Shown: piece after piece, positions 38,418 through 47,190 of the stretch
Layout: every line of letters begins with the position of its first letter
How positions within the stretch are numbered: the stretch's first letter is position 1
Assembly (NCBI RefSeq): GCF_003515945.1
Contig: NZ_QWLM01000001.1
Coordinates: 124,001 to 188,000, forward strand
Source: Dermacoccus abyssi
Lineage (GTDB): Bacteria; Actinomycetota; Actinomycetes; Actinomycetales; Dermatophilaceae
Reading direction: 5' to 3'
Length of the DNA stretch: 64,000 nt
Position numbers and translations under genes: made by a program
Notes under the pieces: model-generated
Database searches by the model: none
What the model was told of the DNA's origin: nothing
Seen by the model: the letters and a program-made list of their open reading frames with translations, nothing else

Positions 38418-39251
38418 TCACAGCATTTCTAGTGGTCGCGGTCCGCTCGGGGGCGGGAACGCACGGTCCAGAGCATCCAGGTCTTCGCGGGTCAGCTCCA
38501 CGTCCAGTGCTGTGGCGTTGTCTCGCACGTGCTGCGGGCTGCTCGCCTTGGGGATCGTGCAGAGCGAGTCGCGGCGCAGCACCCAGGCGATGGCCGCCGC
38601 CGCGGCGCTGACGCTGTGACGCGCCGCGACGTCGTTCAGTGTCGTGTCGTGAAGGATGCGGCCCTGCTCGATCGGCGAATACGCCATGACCGGCAGCTGG
38701 TGGTCGGCGCACCACGGCAGGAGGTCGTACTCCGGTCCTCGCCGCGACAGGTTGTACAGCACCTGATCCGTGGCCAGCCCGCTGCTGCCCGGCACGTCCT
38801 GCAGGTCGGCGAGGGCCCGGTGGTCGAAGTTGCTGACGCCCCAGTATCGGATTTTCCCGTCCTCGACGAGCTGTTGGAAGGCCGCGACGGTGTCCTGCAG
38901 CGGGTACCTGCCCTGCCAGTGCAGCAGGTAGAGGTCGATCCGATCGGTGCCCAGGCGTTTCAAGCTGCGTTCGCAGGCCGCGATCGTGCCGGAACGGGAG
39001 GCGTTGGACGGCATGACCTTGCTGACCACGAACGCCTCGTCGCGGCGCCCCGCCAATGCTTCACCGAGCACCTCCTCCGCGGCGCCGTCGGCGTACATCT
39101 CGGCGGTGTCGACCAGCGTCATGCCCAGCTCGAGGCCGGCGTGCAGCGCTGAGACCTCGTCGCGGCGGCGGCCGGGGTCCTCACCCCAGCCCCAGGTGCC
39201 CTGGCCCAGCACAGGGATGGACTCCCCGCTCGGCAGCGTTATCCGTCGCAT
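38418..39251 (-). CDS. Aldo/keto reductase
   Basis: A 277-residue NADPH-dependent reductase. The N-terminus PVLGQGTWGWGEDP is followed by the catalytic aspartate and tyrosine (VDTAEMYADG), the lysine in VVSKVMPSN and the histidine in DLYLLHWQGRYP. The cofactor-binding end includes CTIPKASSPQHVRDN. Length fits the YeaE-like branch. The ATG 39251 gives the normal start. It lies beside the ltrA remnant and upstream of a decayed region, so its original operon partners may be lost. Confidence 0.9.
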   Translation of the reverse strand: MRRITLPSGESIPVLGQGTWGWGEDPGRRRDEVSALHAGLELGMTLVDTAEMYADGAAEEVLGEALAGRRDEAFVVSKVMPSNASRSGTIAACERSLKRLGTDRIDLYLLHWQGRYPLQDTVAAFQQLVEDGKIRYWGVSNFDHRALADLQDVPGSSGLATDQVLYNLSRRGPEYDLLPWCADHQLPVMAYSPIEQGRILHDTTLNDVAARHSVSAAAAAIAWVLRRDSLCTIPKASSPQHVRDNATALDVELTREDLDALDRAFPPPSGPRPLEML

Positions 39252-39824
39252 CCGCGATCACTTCCTTCTGGTTGTCCTGAGGTGGGACGTGGGCTGAGAT
39301 CCTCGAAGGGCCGGCGCGTCCGCGACCGGTGCTGGCTTACTGCGTGGGTCATCGGTCGACTTGGAAGACGGCCCGGACGCAGCTCATCTCATGCGCTACC
39401 TACCTCCAGGAGGGTTGGAGCTACCGAGGTGCCGGGTGTCGAGCTGCTGGTCAGCCCCGCCTGCGCCATGTGGCGTACCGGGCTGCTCACGAGCAGTTTC
39501 CGGCGTCGGTGGACTGAACAGTACTCCCACGGCGGAACAGAGGGAAGAGATCATCGGGTGAGCGGCTGGTGACCAGGTTCCCGTCTCGAGCCACCCCCAT
39601 GGTCCACCACATTCGCGCCGGTGTTGCGCAGGTCGGTGCGGATGCTGGGGAATGAGGTCAAGGTCCAGCCAGTCACGAGACGTCATGGCCCTGCCCGGAC
39701 TGCCCGACCACCCCGCCTTCCGCCCCCGCTCGCCAGTACTGGCCGCGGCCCCGCGCGATGCTCGGCGGGCCGCAGACCTCGTTCCTGCTGCCCGCGCCAA
39801 CCGAACCCGGCGGCTACCTGCGCG
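39252..39824. other. Decayed DNA with gene fragments, no supported gene
   Basis: About 570 bp between the aldo/keto reductase and the merR remnant. Short pieces look coding, for example SFLLPAPTEPGGYLRVMAL on the plus strand near 39800, but each is interrupted and none can be assigned. I see no transposase or terminal repeats. Confidence 0.45.
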
Positions 39825-40034
39825 TCATGGCTCTGGCCATACCTCAAGACGCTCCCCGCCACCTGAGCCTGGTCGTCTTGTGGTGAGGGGTCGGGGTCTG
39901 ATTCGGCGCCCCGTCGCACTCCGTTCTGGGGCGGGTAGGAGCTTCTCGCGCTCGTAGAAGCGGAGCGTGTCGATGCTCAGCCCGGTGCGACGGCTGGCCT
40001 CTCCGATAGTCAAGCTTTCGCCGGTCGATCCCAT
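39825..40034 (-). pseudogene. MerR-family regulator, truncated after the HTH
   Basis: The first 40 or so codons read MGSTGESLTIGEASRRTGLS, then DTLRFYEREKLLPAPERSA, the N-terminal winged-helix of MerR regulators, with a strong site GGAGGGG before the ATG at 40034. After TGRR the family sequence ends abruptly and a short unrelated tail leads to a stop. The wing, coiled coil and effector domain are missing. Probably non-functional, though a short HTH peptide could still be made. Confidence 0.75.
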
Positions 40035-40168
40035 GGTTCCCCTCCGTCCTGTCACCTGCGCCTGAATCGTTGCGTCTCGGCGCAGCTACGCTACAGCTGC
40101 TTCAGACAGCCGCAGCGACCAAGGCCGACGGCGGAGATAGCCTCGACTGGACCGACCCGTGTTGCCGC

Positions 40169-41092
40169 TCAGCCGAGCGATCGCGTGAGTTCCTCGGCGG
40201 TGTCCCAGAGTTGACGTTCGCGAATCGGGTCGTAAGATTCCGCGGACGAACGCTCCTCGGCACCGCGATTGATATAGGCCCCGCTCGTCGCCCGCGTGCG
40301 GCCGAGCGCCGCGTCGGCGAGATACCGCCCGGCGGCGTCCTTGCTGGTCGCCTGCGGCGTCAGGGTCATCAGCGGCATGATCCTGCGCATCGCGAAGCGC
40401 GACAACGCGTCTGCGGCCCGCGTGAGGTCGGTGCCGGGAACGAACCCTGGGTTGTATCCGACGATGTCGACTCCGTCCGGCAGACGGCGCGCGTGCTCGT
40501 GGATGAGATGGATGGCAGCCAACTTGCTCGTCGAATACGCGGTACGACCCGCCACCACGCTCTCGGGATTCGGGAACGCGCGGATCCGCGCCAGACGTTC
40601 CGGTTCCTGCCAAGACGGGCCAGGCACCATACCGAGATTGTGGCGGAAATCGCCGAAGTGAGTATCGCTGACGGTGAGCGTGATCCTCGAGCCTGACACG
40701 AACCGATCGTGCAGGCGACGGAGGAGGACATGGTTGGCGAGCACGTTGATGGCGAACGTCGCTTCCAAGCCCTCGGCGGTCTCGGTGAGGTCGTTCGTGA
40801 ACTGCAGTCCCGCATTGCCGACCAGACCGCGCAGCGGCGGCAGTTCGCCATCATCCAGTCCCCGCGCGACCTCGTCAGCAGCCTGTCGCGTGCCGGCGAG
40901 GGACAGCAGGTCGACGGCGATACCCGATGCCGCGCGCCCTGCCGCGGTGAGTTCGGCGGCTAATCGGGAGCTGGTCTCGCCACGGGCGAGCAGGACCAGG
41001 TGGGCGTCCGGGTCGAGCGTGGCGATGCGATCGAGAGCGATGCGGCCGATCCCTCGTGTGGCTCCGGTCATGACGATGGTGTGCTGAGCCAT
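40169..41092 (-). CDS. Short-chain dehydrogenase/reductase
   Basis: A 307-residue oxidoreductase of the classical/WWOX-like SDR branch. The cofactor motif is IVMTGATRGIGRIALDRIA. GLVGNAGLQ is the NAG motif, and the catalytic YSTSKLA (Tyr, Lys) follows the serine in LTVSDTHFGD. The C-terminal segment VGYNPGFVPGTDL completes the fold. ATG 41092 has AGGAGGAG upstream. It is transcribed away from the XRE regulator next door, which is its probable repressor. Substrate unknown. Confidence 0.9.
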   Translation of the reverse strand: MAQHTIVMTGATRGIGRIALDRIATLDPDAHLVLLARGETSSRLAAELTAAGRAASGIAVDLLSLAGTRQAADEVARGLDDGELPPLRGLVGNAGLQFTNDLTETAEGLEATFAINVLANHVLLRRLHDRFVSGSRITLTVSDTHFGDFRHNLGMVPGPSWQEPERLARIRAFPNPESVVAGRTAYSTSKLAAIHLIHEHARRLPDGVDIVGYNPGFVPGTDLTRAADALSRFAMRRIMPLMTLTPQATSKDAAGRYLADAALGRTRATSGAYINRGAEERSSAESYDPIRERQLWDTAEELTRSLG

Positions 41093-41239
41093 GGGCTCCT
41101 CCTCGCGGTTGGCGTCGATGCTGACGGACGTCGAGCATCCCGGGAAGACGAGTCTTCGTCGTCGGTCGCATGCCGCCCAGGGCTCCGTGGAGACGGAGGA
41201 CTGGCGGTGCCTAGGCTCCGGGCGCGCGGTCGCGCAAGA

Positions 41240-42085
41240 ATGAAGGACATGGGAGCGTCGGAGTTCGGGAATCTTGTGCATCGGTGGCGTGACAGGCTCA
41301 CCCCCGGTGATGTCGGCCTGACAGCAGGACTGCGCCGTCGCGCCCCCGGCCTGCGGCGAGAGGAACTCGCACAGCTCGCGGGACTGTCGGTCGATTACAT
41401 CGTGCGTCTCGAGCGAGGCCGGGCCACCCGCCCGTCGGCTCAGGTCGTCGCCTCGCTGGCCCGGGCATTGCAGTTGTCGCGCGCGGAGCGCGAGGCCCTG
41501 TTCATCTCCGCCGGGCTGCTGCCACCCAGGGATGGCATGGTTTCCGATTTCATCCCGGCCGGCGTACAACGCCTCGTCTCCCGACTCGGCGATGCAGCCG
41601 TCGGCGTCTTCGCCGCCGACTGGTCGCTGCTGACTTGGAACCCGACCTGGTCAGCGCTCCACGGATCCCCTGAGAGACTTCCACTGCCGGAACGCAATCT
41701 CGCTCGGGCGATCTTCGGCGACGGTGCCGCGCAGAGATCCCTGCATCCCTCGTCACCGGCACTTGCCGATGATTTCGAGCGCAGCATCGTCGCCGACTTG
41801 AAGCATGCACGGGCCCGATATCCCAGCGACCGGCGGCTCGCCTCGCTCGTGCGTGAACTCCGGACAGGCTCTGTCGATTTCGCTCGGCTTTGGAAGGACG
41901 CTACGCCGGCCGAGCACACCAGCAGCCGCAAGACGATCGAGCACCCCGAGGTCGGTGCGATCACGCTCGACTGCGACGTTCTCTCCGTCCCGGGAGCCGA
42001 TCTGCGCATCGTCGCCTATACCGCTGCCGCAGGTTCCTCGGACGAGAACAAGCTCGATCTCCTTCGCGTCACCGCGGCAGCCTGA
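41240..42085 (+). CDS. XRE-family regulator with MmyB-like ligand-binding domain
   Basis: A 281-residue regulator. Residues 20-85 hold the helix-turn-helix: GLRRRAPGLRREELAQLAGL, VDYIVRLERGRATRPS. The rest (about 105-275) matches the MmyB-like ligand-binding domain, with VFAADWSLLTWNPTWSALHG and FARLWKDATPAEHTSSRKTI. These proteins usually bind a fatty acid or other hydrophobic ligand and control a divergent SDR gene, exactly the arrangement here (147-bp shared upstream region). The start is ATG 41240; ATG 41249 is possible. Confidence 0.9.
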   Translation: MKDMGASEFGNLVHRWRDRLTPGDVGLTAGLRRRAPGLRREELAQLAGLSVDYIVRLERGRATRPSAQVVASLARALQLSRAEREALFISAGLLPPRDGMVSDFIPAGVQRLVSRLGDAAVGVFAADWSLLTWNPTWSALHGSPERLPLPERNLARAIFGDGAAQRSLHPSSPALADDFERSIVADLKHARARYPSDRRLASLVRELRTGSVDFARLWKDATPAEHTSSRKTIEHPEVGAITLDCDVLSVPGADLRIVAYTAAAGSSDENKLDLLRVTAAA

Positions 42086-42412
42086 TTCGCCTGCAGGAGT
42101 GGGCCTTGACCGGCTCTGGGCCCTCACGCTCGAACGGTCGTGACCCGCGATTCGCACGGCCCTCGCGTCAGCGAACTTCCCAGCCCGGCATCTGTCCGAG
42201 CGAACAAGAAGCCGCCCATCGCGGCACGCACTCTGCGGCCACCTGCGGAGAGAATTCATGCAGACATCGCAAGAGCAACTCGCACGTGCTTATACGTTGA
42301 ACCTGAATTCAACCGAGTTCCGGCACATACCAACCTCTCAGAACCCGGCGACTCCCCCGAAGCGTCGTCCCTCTCCTGACCCTGCGAATACCAAGCCTGA
42401 CGAGCGAGGAAG
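42086..42412. other. Intergenic stretch without a supported gene
   Basis: About 330 bp downstream of the XRE regulator. Short frames only, no RNA structure or repeat that I can recognise. The part nearest 42413 belongs to the promoter of the next operon. Confidence 0.5.
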
Positions 42413-42454
42413 CAACCCAGGTTGACAACTCGTCACTTAGCAACATAGGTTGAC
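42413..42454 (+). promoter_or_regulatory. Two CAAC-4-GTTG boxes before HTH/Clp-N operon
   Basis: CAACCCAGGTTG at 42413 and CAACATAGGTTG at 42441, 28 bp apart, both inside the 45 bp before the start at 42458. Each contains the direct repeat AGGTTGAC on its right side. A TTGACA hexamer (42423-42428) overlaps the first and could be the -35. The layout suggests autoregulation by the HTH protein. Confidence 0.6.
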
Positions 42455-42457
42455 GGC

Positions 42458-42703
42458 ATGGAGTCTCCACGGATCGCAGCAGTAGCAGCCGATACCAGCG
42501 ACCCGAAAGCAGGATTGCGGGCCGTAGCGTCGTTACGCGTGCTCGCGGACACCTTGGAACTTCGGCAGGTCGAGGCCGCGTTGCGTTCGGGCATGAGTTG
42601 GCAGGAGATCGCCGACGCGCTCGGAGTGACGCGACAAGCCGCCCACAAGAAGCATTCCAAAAGAATTGACCCCGCGATCTCGACATCCAGGAGGAACAGA
42701 TGA
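42458..42703 (+). CDS. Small helix-turn-helix protein
   Basis: An 81-residue protein. After a short N-terminal helix (GLRAVASLRVLADTLELRQV) comes a clear HTH, ALRSGMSWQEIADALGVTRQ then AAHKKHSKRI, of the sigma-70 region 4/AsnC-like type. It contains no dimerisation or ligand domain. Its last codon overlaps the ATG of the Clp-N/SRPBCC gene (ATGA), implying fixed stoichiometry and a joint role. It likely binds the CAAC-4-GTTG boxes just upstream (inference). Confidence 0.85.
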   Translation: MESPRIAAVAADTSDPKAGLRAVASLRVLADTLELRQVEAALRSGMSWQEIADALGVTRQAAHKKHSKRIDPAISTSRRNR

Positions 42704-43689
42704 ACAGACTCGTCCGCGCCGCTCAGACCAGCCAAGCGCTTTCCCTGGCCGCCATGGAGGAAGCATCCCGGCTCGGGCTCCGCGAAGCCGACATCGACCA
42801 CCTGTTCCTCGCATTGGTCATCAACGACCAATCCGCCGGCCGCGCACTGCGCGAGCTGGATATCGACCTTGATAGCGCCCGTCTCGCCGTGGAGGAACAA
42901 CGTGATGCACAGCTGACCTCACTCGGCATCGAGGCGTCGTTCCCCGAGGCCGGGCGCATCGTGTTCCATGAGACGGATGGGTACGAGTGGACTCGTCGCG
43001 CTCGGGACCTCATCGCGAAGTCCAGCAGCAAAGGCAAGCCAGGCGACGCTGCCGCCGTTCTCCGGGAACTCGTCGCAGAACCCAGCGGCCTTATCACCGG
43101 TATCCTCGGCCGCCTTGGCACGACATCCGATGCGCTCATCGAACGCCTCGATCGGGCCGACTCGCCCTCTATGAAGTCCATGCCCGTCTCAGCGAAAGTG
43201 AAGGGGCGGACCACGGGACCGACTGAGAATTTCATATCCGCACCACTGGACGAAGTATGGGCGTTCCTCACAGATCCCGCACGTATCCCCGAGTGGGAGC
43301 CGAGCATCGGCACTCTCGACCAGACCAGTCAAGAAGCGAAGCCGGGTACGGTCTGGGAGGGCACGGCACCCGCAACCTATCCAGACGGCAAGCCTGTGAA
43401 GATCAAACCTCAGTTTCGTCGACGCAGTGTTGAGCTCATCGCAATTCACCGACCGGACAGGATCGCATGGAGCTTCGGCTATCCCGACGTCGCGCAGAGC
43501 AATTCGGTTCTGACTGAATTCGCCTTGGCGAACGCGACCGGTGGCACACAGCTGCGGATCACTAGGTCTTGGTCGCGACGCCGAGGGTGGCGAGGACTTG
43601 TCGCATGGCCGCTACGTCCCATCCAGAAGTTCCTGGTGTGGATCACCCTGTTCCAGACTGGCAGCGCGATCAGCCGAACATTTCGCTAG
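42700..43689 (+). CDS. Clp N-terminal domain - SRPBCC fusion protein
   Basis: A 329-residue protein with two unrelated domains. Residues 1-145 are a double Clp-N repeat (LSLAAMEEASRLGLREADID, HLFLALVIND; then a second HETDGYEWTRRARDLIAKSS half), as found at the front of ClpA/ClpC, but without any AAA+ ATPase. Residues about 165-325 are an SRPBCC/START-like domain (FISAPLDEVWAFLTDPARIP, EWEPSIG, then LTEFALANATGGTQLRITRS), a hydrophobic-ligand pocket. It is translationally coupled to the HTH gene. A sensor that combines peptide/degron binding with small-molecule binding is possible (inference). Confidence 0.85.
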   Translation: MNRLVRAAQTSQALSLAAMEEASRLGLREADIDHLFLALVINDQSAGRALRELDIDLDSARLAVEEQRDAQLTSLGIEASFPEAGRIVFHETDGYEWTRRARDLIAKSSSKGKPGDAAAVLRELVAEPSGLITGILGRLGTTSDALIERLDRADSPSMKSMPVSAKVKGRTTGPTENFISAPLDEVWAFLTDPARIPEWEPSIGTLDQTSQEAKPGTVWEGTAPATYPDGKPVKIKPQFRRRSVELIAIHRPDRIAWSFGYPDVAQSNSVLTEFALANATGGTQLRITRSWSRRRGWRGLVAWPLRPIQKFLVWITLFQTGSAISRTFR

Positions 43690-43728
43690 CCCCATGCTGC
43701 GGCGACTCGCCTGCTGGTCGCACGTAGA

Positions 43729-43769
43729 TCGAGTGCCCGGATCTCCCTGTGGGAGATCCGGGCACTCGA
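43729..43769. terminator. Bidirectional terminator between Clp-N gene and ychF
   Basis: A perfect 19-bp stem (TCGAGTGCCCGGATCTCCC with its complement) and a three-base loop, 39 bp after the Clp-N stop and 24 bp after the ychF stop of the converging gene. Confidence 0.85.
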
Positions 43770-43793
43770 ATCAGATGTTGAGGCGGAACGCGA

Positions 43794-44867
43794 CTAAACG
43801 TTGAACCGGAACTCCACCACGTCGCCGTCGGCCATGACGTAGTCCTTGCCCTCCATGCGGGCCTTACCCTTGGCGCGGGCTTCGGCAACGGATCCGCACT
43901 CGACGAGGTCGTCGAAGCTGATGATCTCGGCCTTGATGAAGCCCTTCTGGAAGTCGGTGTGGATGACGCCCGCGGCCTGCGGGGCCGTCCACCCCTTGTG
44001 GATCGTCCAGGCGCGCGTCTCCTTCGGGCCGGCCGTCAGGTACGTCTGCAGCCCGAGCGTGTTGAAGCCCTTGTGCGCCAACTGCTCCAGGCCCGGCTCG
44101 GTGATGCCGACCGACTCGAGCAGTTCCTTAGCCTCGTCCTCGTCCAGCTCGGCCACCTCGGACTCGAGCTGCGCGTTGAGGAAGATCGCGTCCGCCGGAG
44201 CCACCAGCTTCTGCATCTCGGCTTGGAACGCCTCGTCCGTCAGCTGCGACTCGTCCACGTTGAACACGTAGATGAACGGCTTCGCCGTCAGCAGGCCGAG
44301 CTCACGGATGTCCGACACGTCGAAGCCCTGGCTGGAGAGCGTGTTGCCCTCCTCGAGGATCTTCTGGGCAGCGACGGCGGCTTCGTACACGGCCCTGTCC
44401 GTCTTCTTGCCCTTGACCTCCTTCTCGAGGCGCGGCACCGCCTTCTCCAGCGTCTGCAGGTCGGCGAGGATCAGCTCGGTGTTGATCGTCTCCAGATCCG
44501 AACTCGGCGAGACCTTGCCGTCGACGTGGTGCACGTCGTCATCGACGAACGCACGCACGACCTGGCAGATCGCGTCGGCCTCACGGATGTTCGCGAGGAA
44601 CTTGTTGCCGAGGCCCTCTCCCTCCGAGGCGCCCTTGACGATGCCCGCGATGTCGACGAACGACACCGTCGCCGGCAGGATCGCCTGCGAGCCGAAGATG
44701 CCCGCGAGCACCTTGAGGCGCGGGTCCGGCAACGGGACGACGCCCACGTTCGGCTCGATCGTTGCGAACGGGTAGTTGGCTGCGAGGACGTTGTTCTTCG
44801 TCAGTGCGTTGAACATCGTCGACTTGCCGACGTTGGGGAGACCGACGATTCCGATGGTGAGTGCCAC
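43794..44867 (-). CDS. ychF: Ribosome-binding ATPase YchF
   Basis: A 357-residue Obg-family P-loop protein. G1 is GIVGLPNVGKSTMFNALT, followed by NYPFATIEPNVG, G3 FVDIAGIVKGASEGEGLGN and the YchF-specific NVDES in place of NKXD, which explains ATP preference. A coiled coil (about 130-200) and the C-terminal TGS domain (RAWTIHKGWTAPQAAGVIH, FQKGFIKAEI) are present. The GTG at 44867 gives the family start MALTIGIVG. The gene is universal and marks the return to core genome. Confidence 0.96.
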   Translation of the reverse strand: MALTIGIVGLPNVGKSTMFNALTKNNVLAANYPFATIEPNVGVVPLPDPRLKVLAGIFGSQAILPATVSFVDIAGIVKGASEGEGLGNKFLANIREADAICQVVRAFVDDDVHHVDGKVSPSSDLETINTELILADLQTLEKAVPRLEKEVKGKKTDRAVYEAAVAAQKILEEGNTLSSQGFDVSDIRELGLLTAKPFIYVFNVDESQLTDEAFQAEMQKLVAPADAIFLNAQLESEVAELDEDEAKELLESVGITEPGLEQLAHKGFNTLGLQTYLTAGPKETRAWTIHKGWTAPQAAGVIHTDFQKGFIKAEIISFDDLVECGSVAEARAKGKARMEGKDYVMADGDVVEFRFNV

Positions 44868-44943
44868 GATCGACGATTCTACCGACCGACCATCGGTCGA
44901 CCTATTCGCCGGGCGTACCCTGCGGCCGCCGTATCGTGAGCGC

Positions 44944-45918
44944 ATGCTGATGCACCTGCGCCTCACCGTGCCGAGCGCACTGTCGTCGCAGGTTCGCACC
45001 CGCCTCGTCGACGACGAGGCCGTCACCAACGTCACTATTTCCCCCGGTGCGGTACTCAAGCCCGAAGGCGACCTCATCGAGGCCGACGTCGCCCGTGAGG
45101 CCGTCAGTTTCGTCATCGACGACCTCACCGACATGGGTCTCGGCGACTCCGGCGGCATCGTCCTCAGCGAGCCCCTCGCCACCCCGTTCCAGCGCGCCTC
45201 ATCGGTGGAGCGTGCGGCCCACGGCGACCCCGACGACGCCGTCATCTGGCGCCTCCTCGTCGAACGCGCGAAGGGCGCAAGCCACATCACCGTCAACTAC
45301 CTGGCGTTCCTCGTCATCGCCACGGCCCTCGCGTCGATCGCGGTTCTCACCGACTCGTCGGTGCTCGTCGTCGGCGCGATGGTCGTCGGTCCCGAATTCG
45401 CTGCGGTGTCGGCCACCTGCGTCGGCCTCGCCATGCGTGAGTGGCTCCTCGCCGGCCGATCGTTCGCGCTTCTCGTCTGGACCTTTTGCGCCGCCATTGC
45501 TGTCATCACGGTGCTCGCGTGGGTCGGCCTCCACGTCGGGCTCTTCGACGCCGACATGGTGACCCGCGAGCGACCGCAGACGAACTTCATCTGGCGGCCG
45601 GACAAGTGGTCGTTCATCGTCGCTCTTCTCGCGGGCGCGGCCGGGGTGCTCGCCATGGCCATCGACAAGTCGAGTGCCATGGTCGGCGTCTTCATCAGCG
45701 TGACGACGGTGCCCGCCGCCGGCAACGTGGCGCTCGGCCTCGCGATCTGGGACTGGCAGGAGATCCGCGGCTCGCTGGCACAACTCGGCCTCAACATCGC
45801 AGGCATGCTCATTGCCGGCGTCGTGACGCTCGTGGTCGAGCGCCTCGTGTGGCGCCAGCTCGGCGAGGAGAGCCGATTCACCCTGACGCAGCGGCACTTC
45901 AACCGCGCACACCGCTGA
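44944..45918 (+). CDS. DUF389 domain membrane protein
   Basis: A 324-residue protein with a soluble N-terminal half (LRLTVPSALSSQVRTRLVDD, a ferredoxin-like fold) and six hydrophobic helices in the DUF389 domain. Family marks are NYLAFLVIATALASIAVLTD, VLVVGAMVVGPEFAAVSATC and GVFISVTTVPAAGNVALGLA. Function in bacteria is unknown. ATG 44944 is chosen as the start; ATG 44950 is two codons later. It is divergent from ychF, and its 5' region is short (76 bp). Confidence 0.88.
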   Translation: MLMHLRLTVPSALSSQVRTRLVDDEAVTNVTISPGAVLKPEGDLIEADVAREAVSFVIDDLTDMGLGDSGGIVLSEPLATPFQRASSVERAAHGDPDDAVIWRLLVERAKGASHITVNYLAFLVIATALASIAVLTDSSVLVVGAMVVGPEFAAVSATCVGLAMREWLLAGRSFALLVWTFCAAIAVITVLAWVGLHVGLFDADMVTRERPQTNFIWRPDKWSFIVALLAGAAGVLAMAIDKSSAMVGVFISVTTVPAAGNVALGLAIWDWQEIRGSLAQLGLNIAGMLIAGVVTLVVERLVWRQLGEESRFTLTQRHFNRAHR

Positions 45919-45982
45919 CGCGCGGGGCCACCGAAATCCCCGTCGTTCCGCGGTTGTCGGTGGCCCATGCCATCGTGAGGGC

Positions 45983-47155
45983 ATGTCTCCGCTTCTCGCC
46001 GTCGCCCTGTTCGCCCTCGGGCTGACGCTCGGCGCCATCGTCGCCTGGCGCCTCACCGCGCTGGTCACCGCGGGGCGCGCACGCGACGACCTCGCCGCTG
46101 TCAGTGCCGAGCGTGACGTGCTGCGCGAACGCGTCGTCGACCTCGAAGCCACCGTGAGCGACGACGCCCAGACGGCCGCCGCGCTACTGCCGCTGCGCGA
46201 CACCCTGGCCCGTGTCGAACACCAGGTGGCAACGCTCGAACGTGACCGCGTGGAGCAGTACAGCCACGTCGACGTCGCGCTCAAGGACGTGCGAGCCAGC
46301 ACGGAGCTGTTGCGGCGCGAGACGTCGTCGCTCGCCGGCTCGCTCAACGCCTCGAACGTGCGCGGGCAGTGGGGCGAGGCGCAGTTGCGCCGCATCCTCG
46401 AACTCGCCGGCATGCTCAACCGCTGCGACTTCGACGAGCAGTGGCGCGGACACAACGACGAAGGCCGCCCCGTGCGCCCGGACGTCGTCGTCCACCTGCC
46501 CGGCAACCGCCAGCTCGTCATCGACGCCAAGGCACCCATGAGCGCGTTCCTCGAGGCGCAGGCCACGGACACCGACGACGCCCTGCGCGCCGCAGCCCTC
46601 AAACGCCACGGCAAGGCCCTCGCGGCGCATGTCGACACTCTCGCGTCGAAGCGCTACTGGAGCGCCGTGGCCACCTCCCCCGACTTCGTCATCGCGTTCG
46701 TGCCCGGCGATGCCATGCTCGCCGCTGCGCTCAACGCCTCACCTGGCCTGCTCGAGAGCGCCATGGAGCGGCGCGTCGTCCTCGCCTCCCCGAGCACCCT
46801 GCTCGCCACGATGCGCAGCGTCGCCGTGCTGTGGCAGCACGCCACCGTCGAGGACAACGCCCGCGAACTCCTCACGCTCGGTCGCGAACTCCACGAGCGC
46901 ATCGGCACCCTCGCCAAGCACACCCACGACCTCGGCGGCTCACTGCGCCGCAGCGTCGAGGCCTACAACCTCTTCGTCGGTTCCCTCGAATCTCGCGTCC
47001 TCGTGACGTCGCGCCGCATGCACGAGCTCGACCTCGCCACCGCACCGGCGCCCGAGGTCACCCCCCTCACCTCGGTGCCGCGTCCGCTCACCCACGAATC
47101 GCTCCTCGAGGCGATCTACGACGACCCCGAGGACGACGAACGCCGCCGAGCCTGA
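45983..47155 (+). CDS. rmuC: DNA recombination protein RmuC
   Basis: A 390-residue protein. An N-terminal membrane helix (LLAVALFALGLTLGAIVAW) precedes a coiled coil (about 30-115). The RmuC nuclease-like core follows: NVRGQWGEAQLRRILELAGM, RPDVVVHLPGNRQLVIDAKA (the D-x-K acidic pair of a PD-(D/E)XK fold), TSPDFVIAFVPGD and LASPSTLLATMRSVAVLW. RmuC limits inversions at short repeats in E. coli. ATG 45983 follows GAGGGC. The gene stands alone, 65 bp after the DUF389 gene. Confidence 0.92.
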   Translation: MSPLLAVALFALGLTLGAIVAWRLTALVTAGRARDDLAAVSAERDVLRERVVDLEATVSDDAQTAAALLPLRDTLARVEHQVATLERDRVEQYSHVDVALKDVRASTELLRRETSSLAGSLNASNVRGQWGEAQLRRILELAGMLNRCDFDEQWRGHNDEGRPVRPDVVVHLPGNRQLVIDAKAPMSAFLEAQATDTDDALRAAALKRHGKALAAHVDTLASKRYWSAVATSPDFVIAFVPGDAMLAAALNASPGLLESAMERRVVLASPSTLLATMRSVAVLWQHATVEDNARELLTLGRELHERIGTLAKHTHDLGGSLRRSVEAYNLFVGSLESRVLVTSRRMHELDLATAPAPEVTPLTSVPRPLTHESLLEAIYDDPEDDERRRA

Positions 47156-47190
47156 GGCCGGGCCGCGAACGACGAGACGAGAACAGCGGC

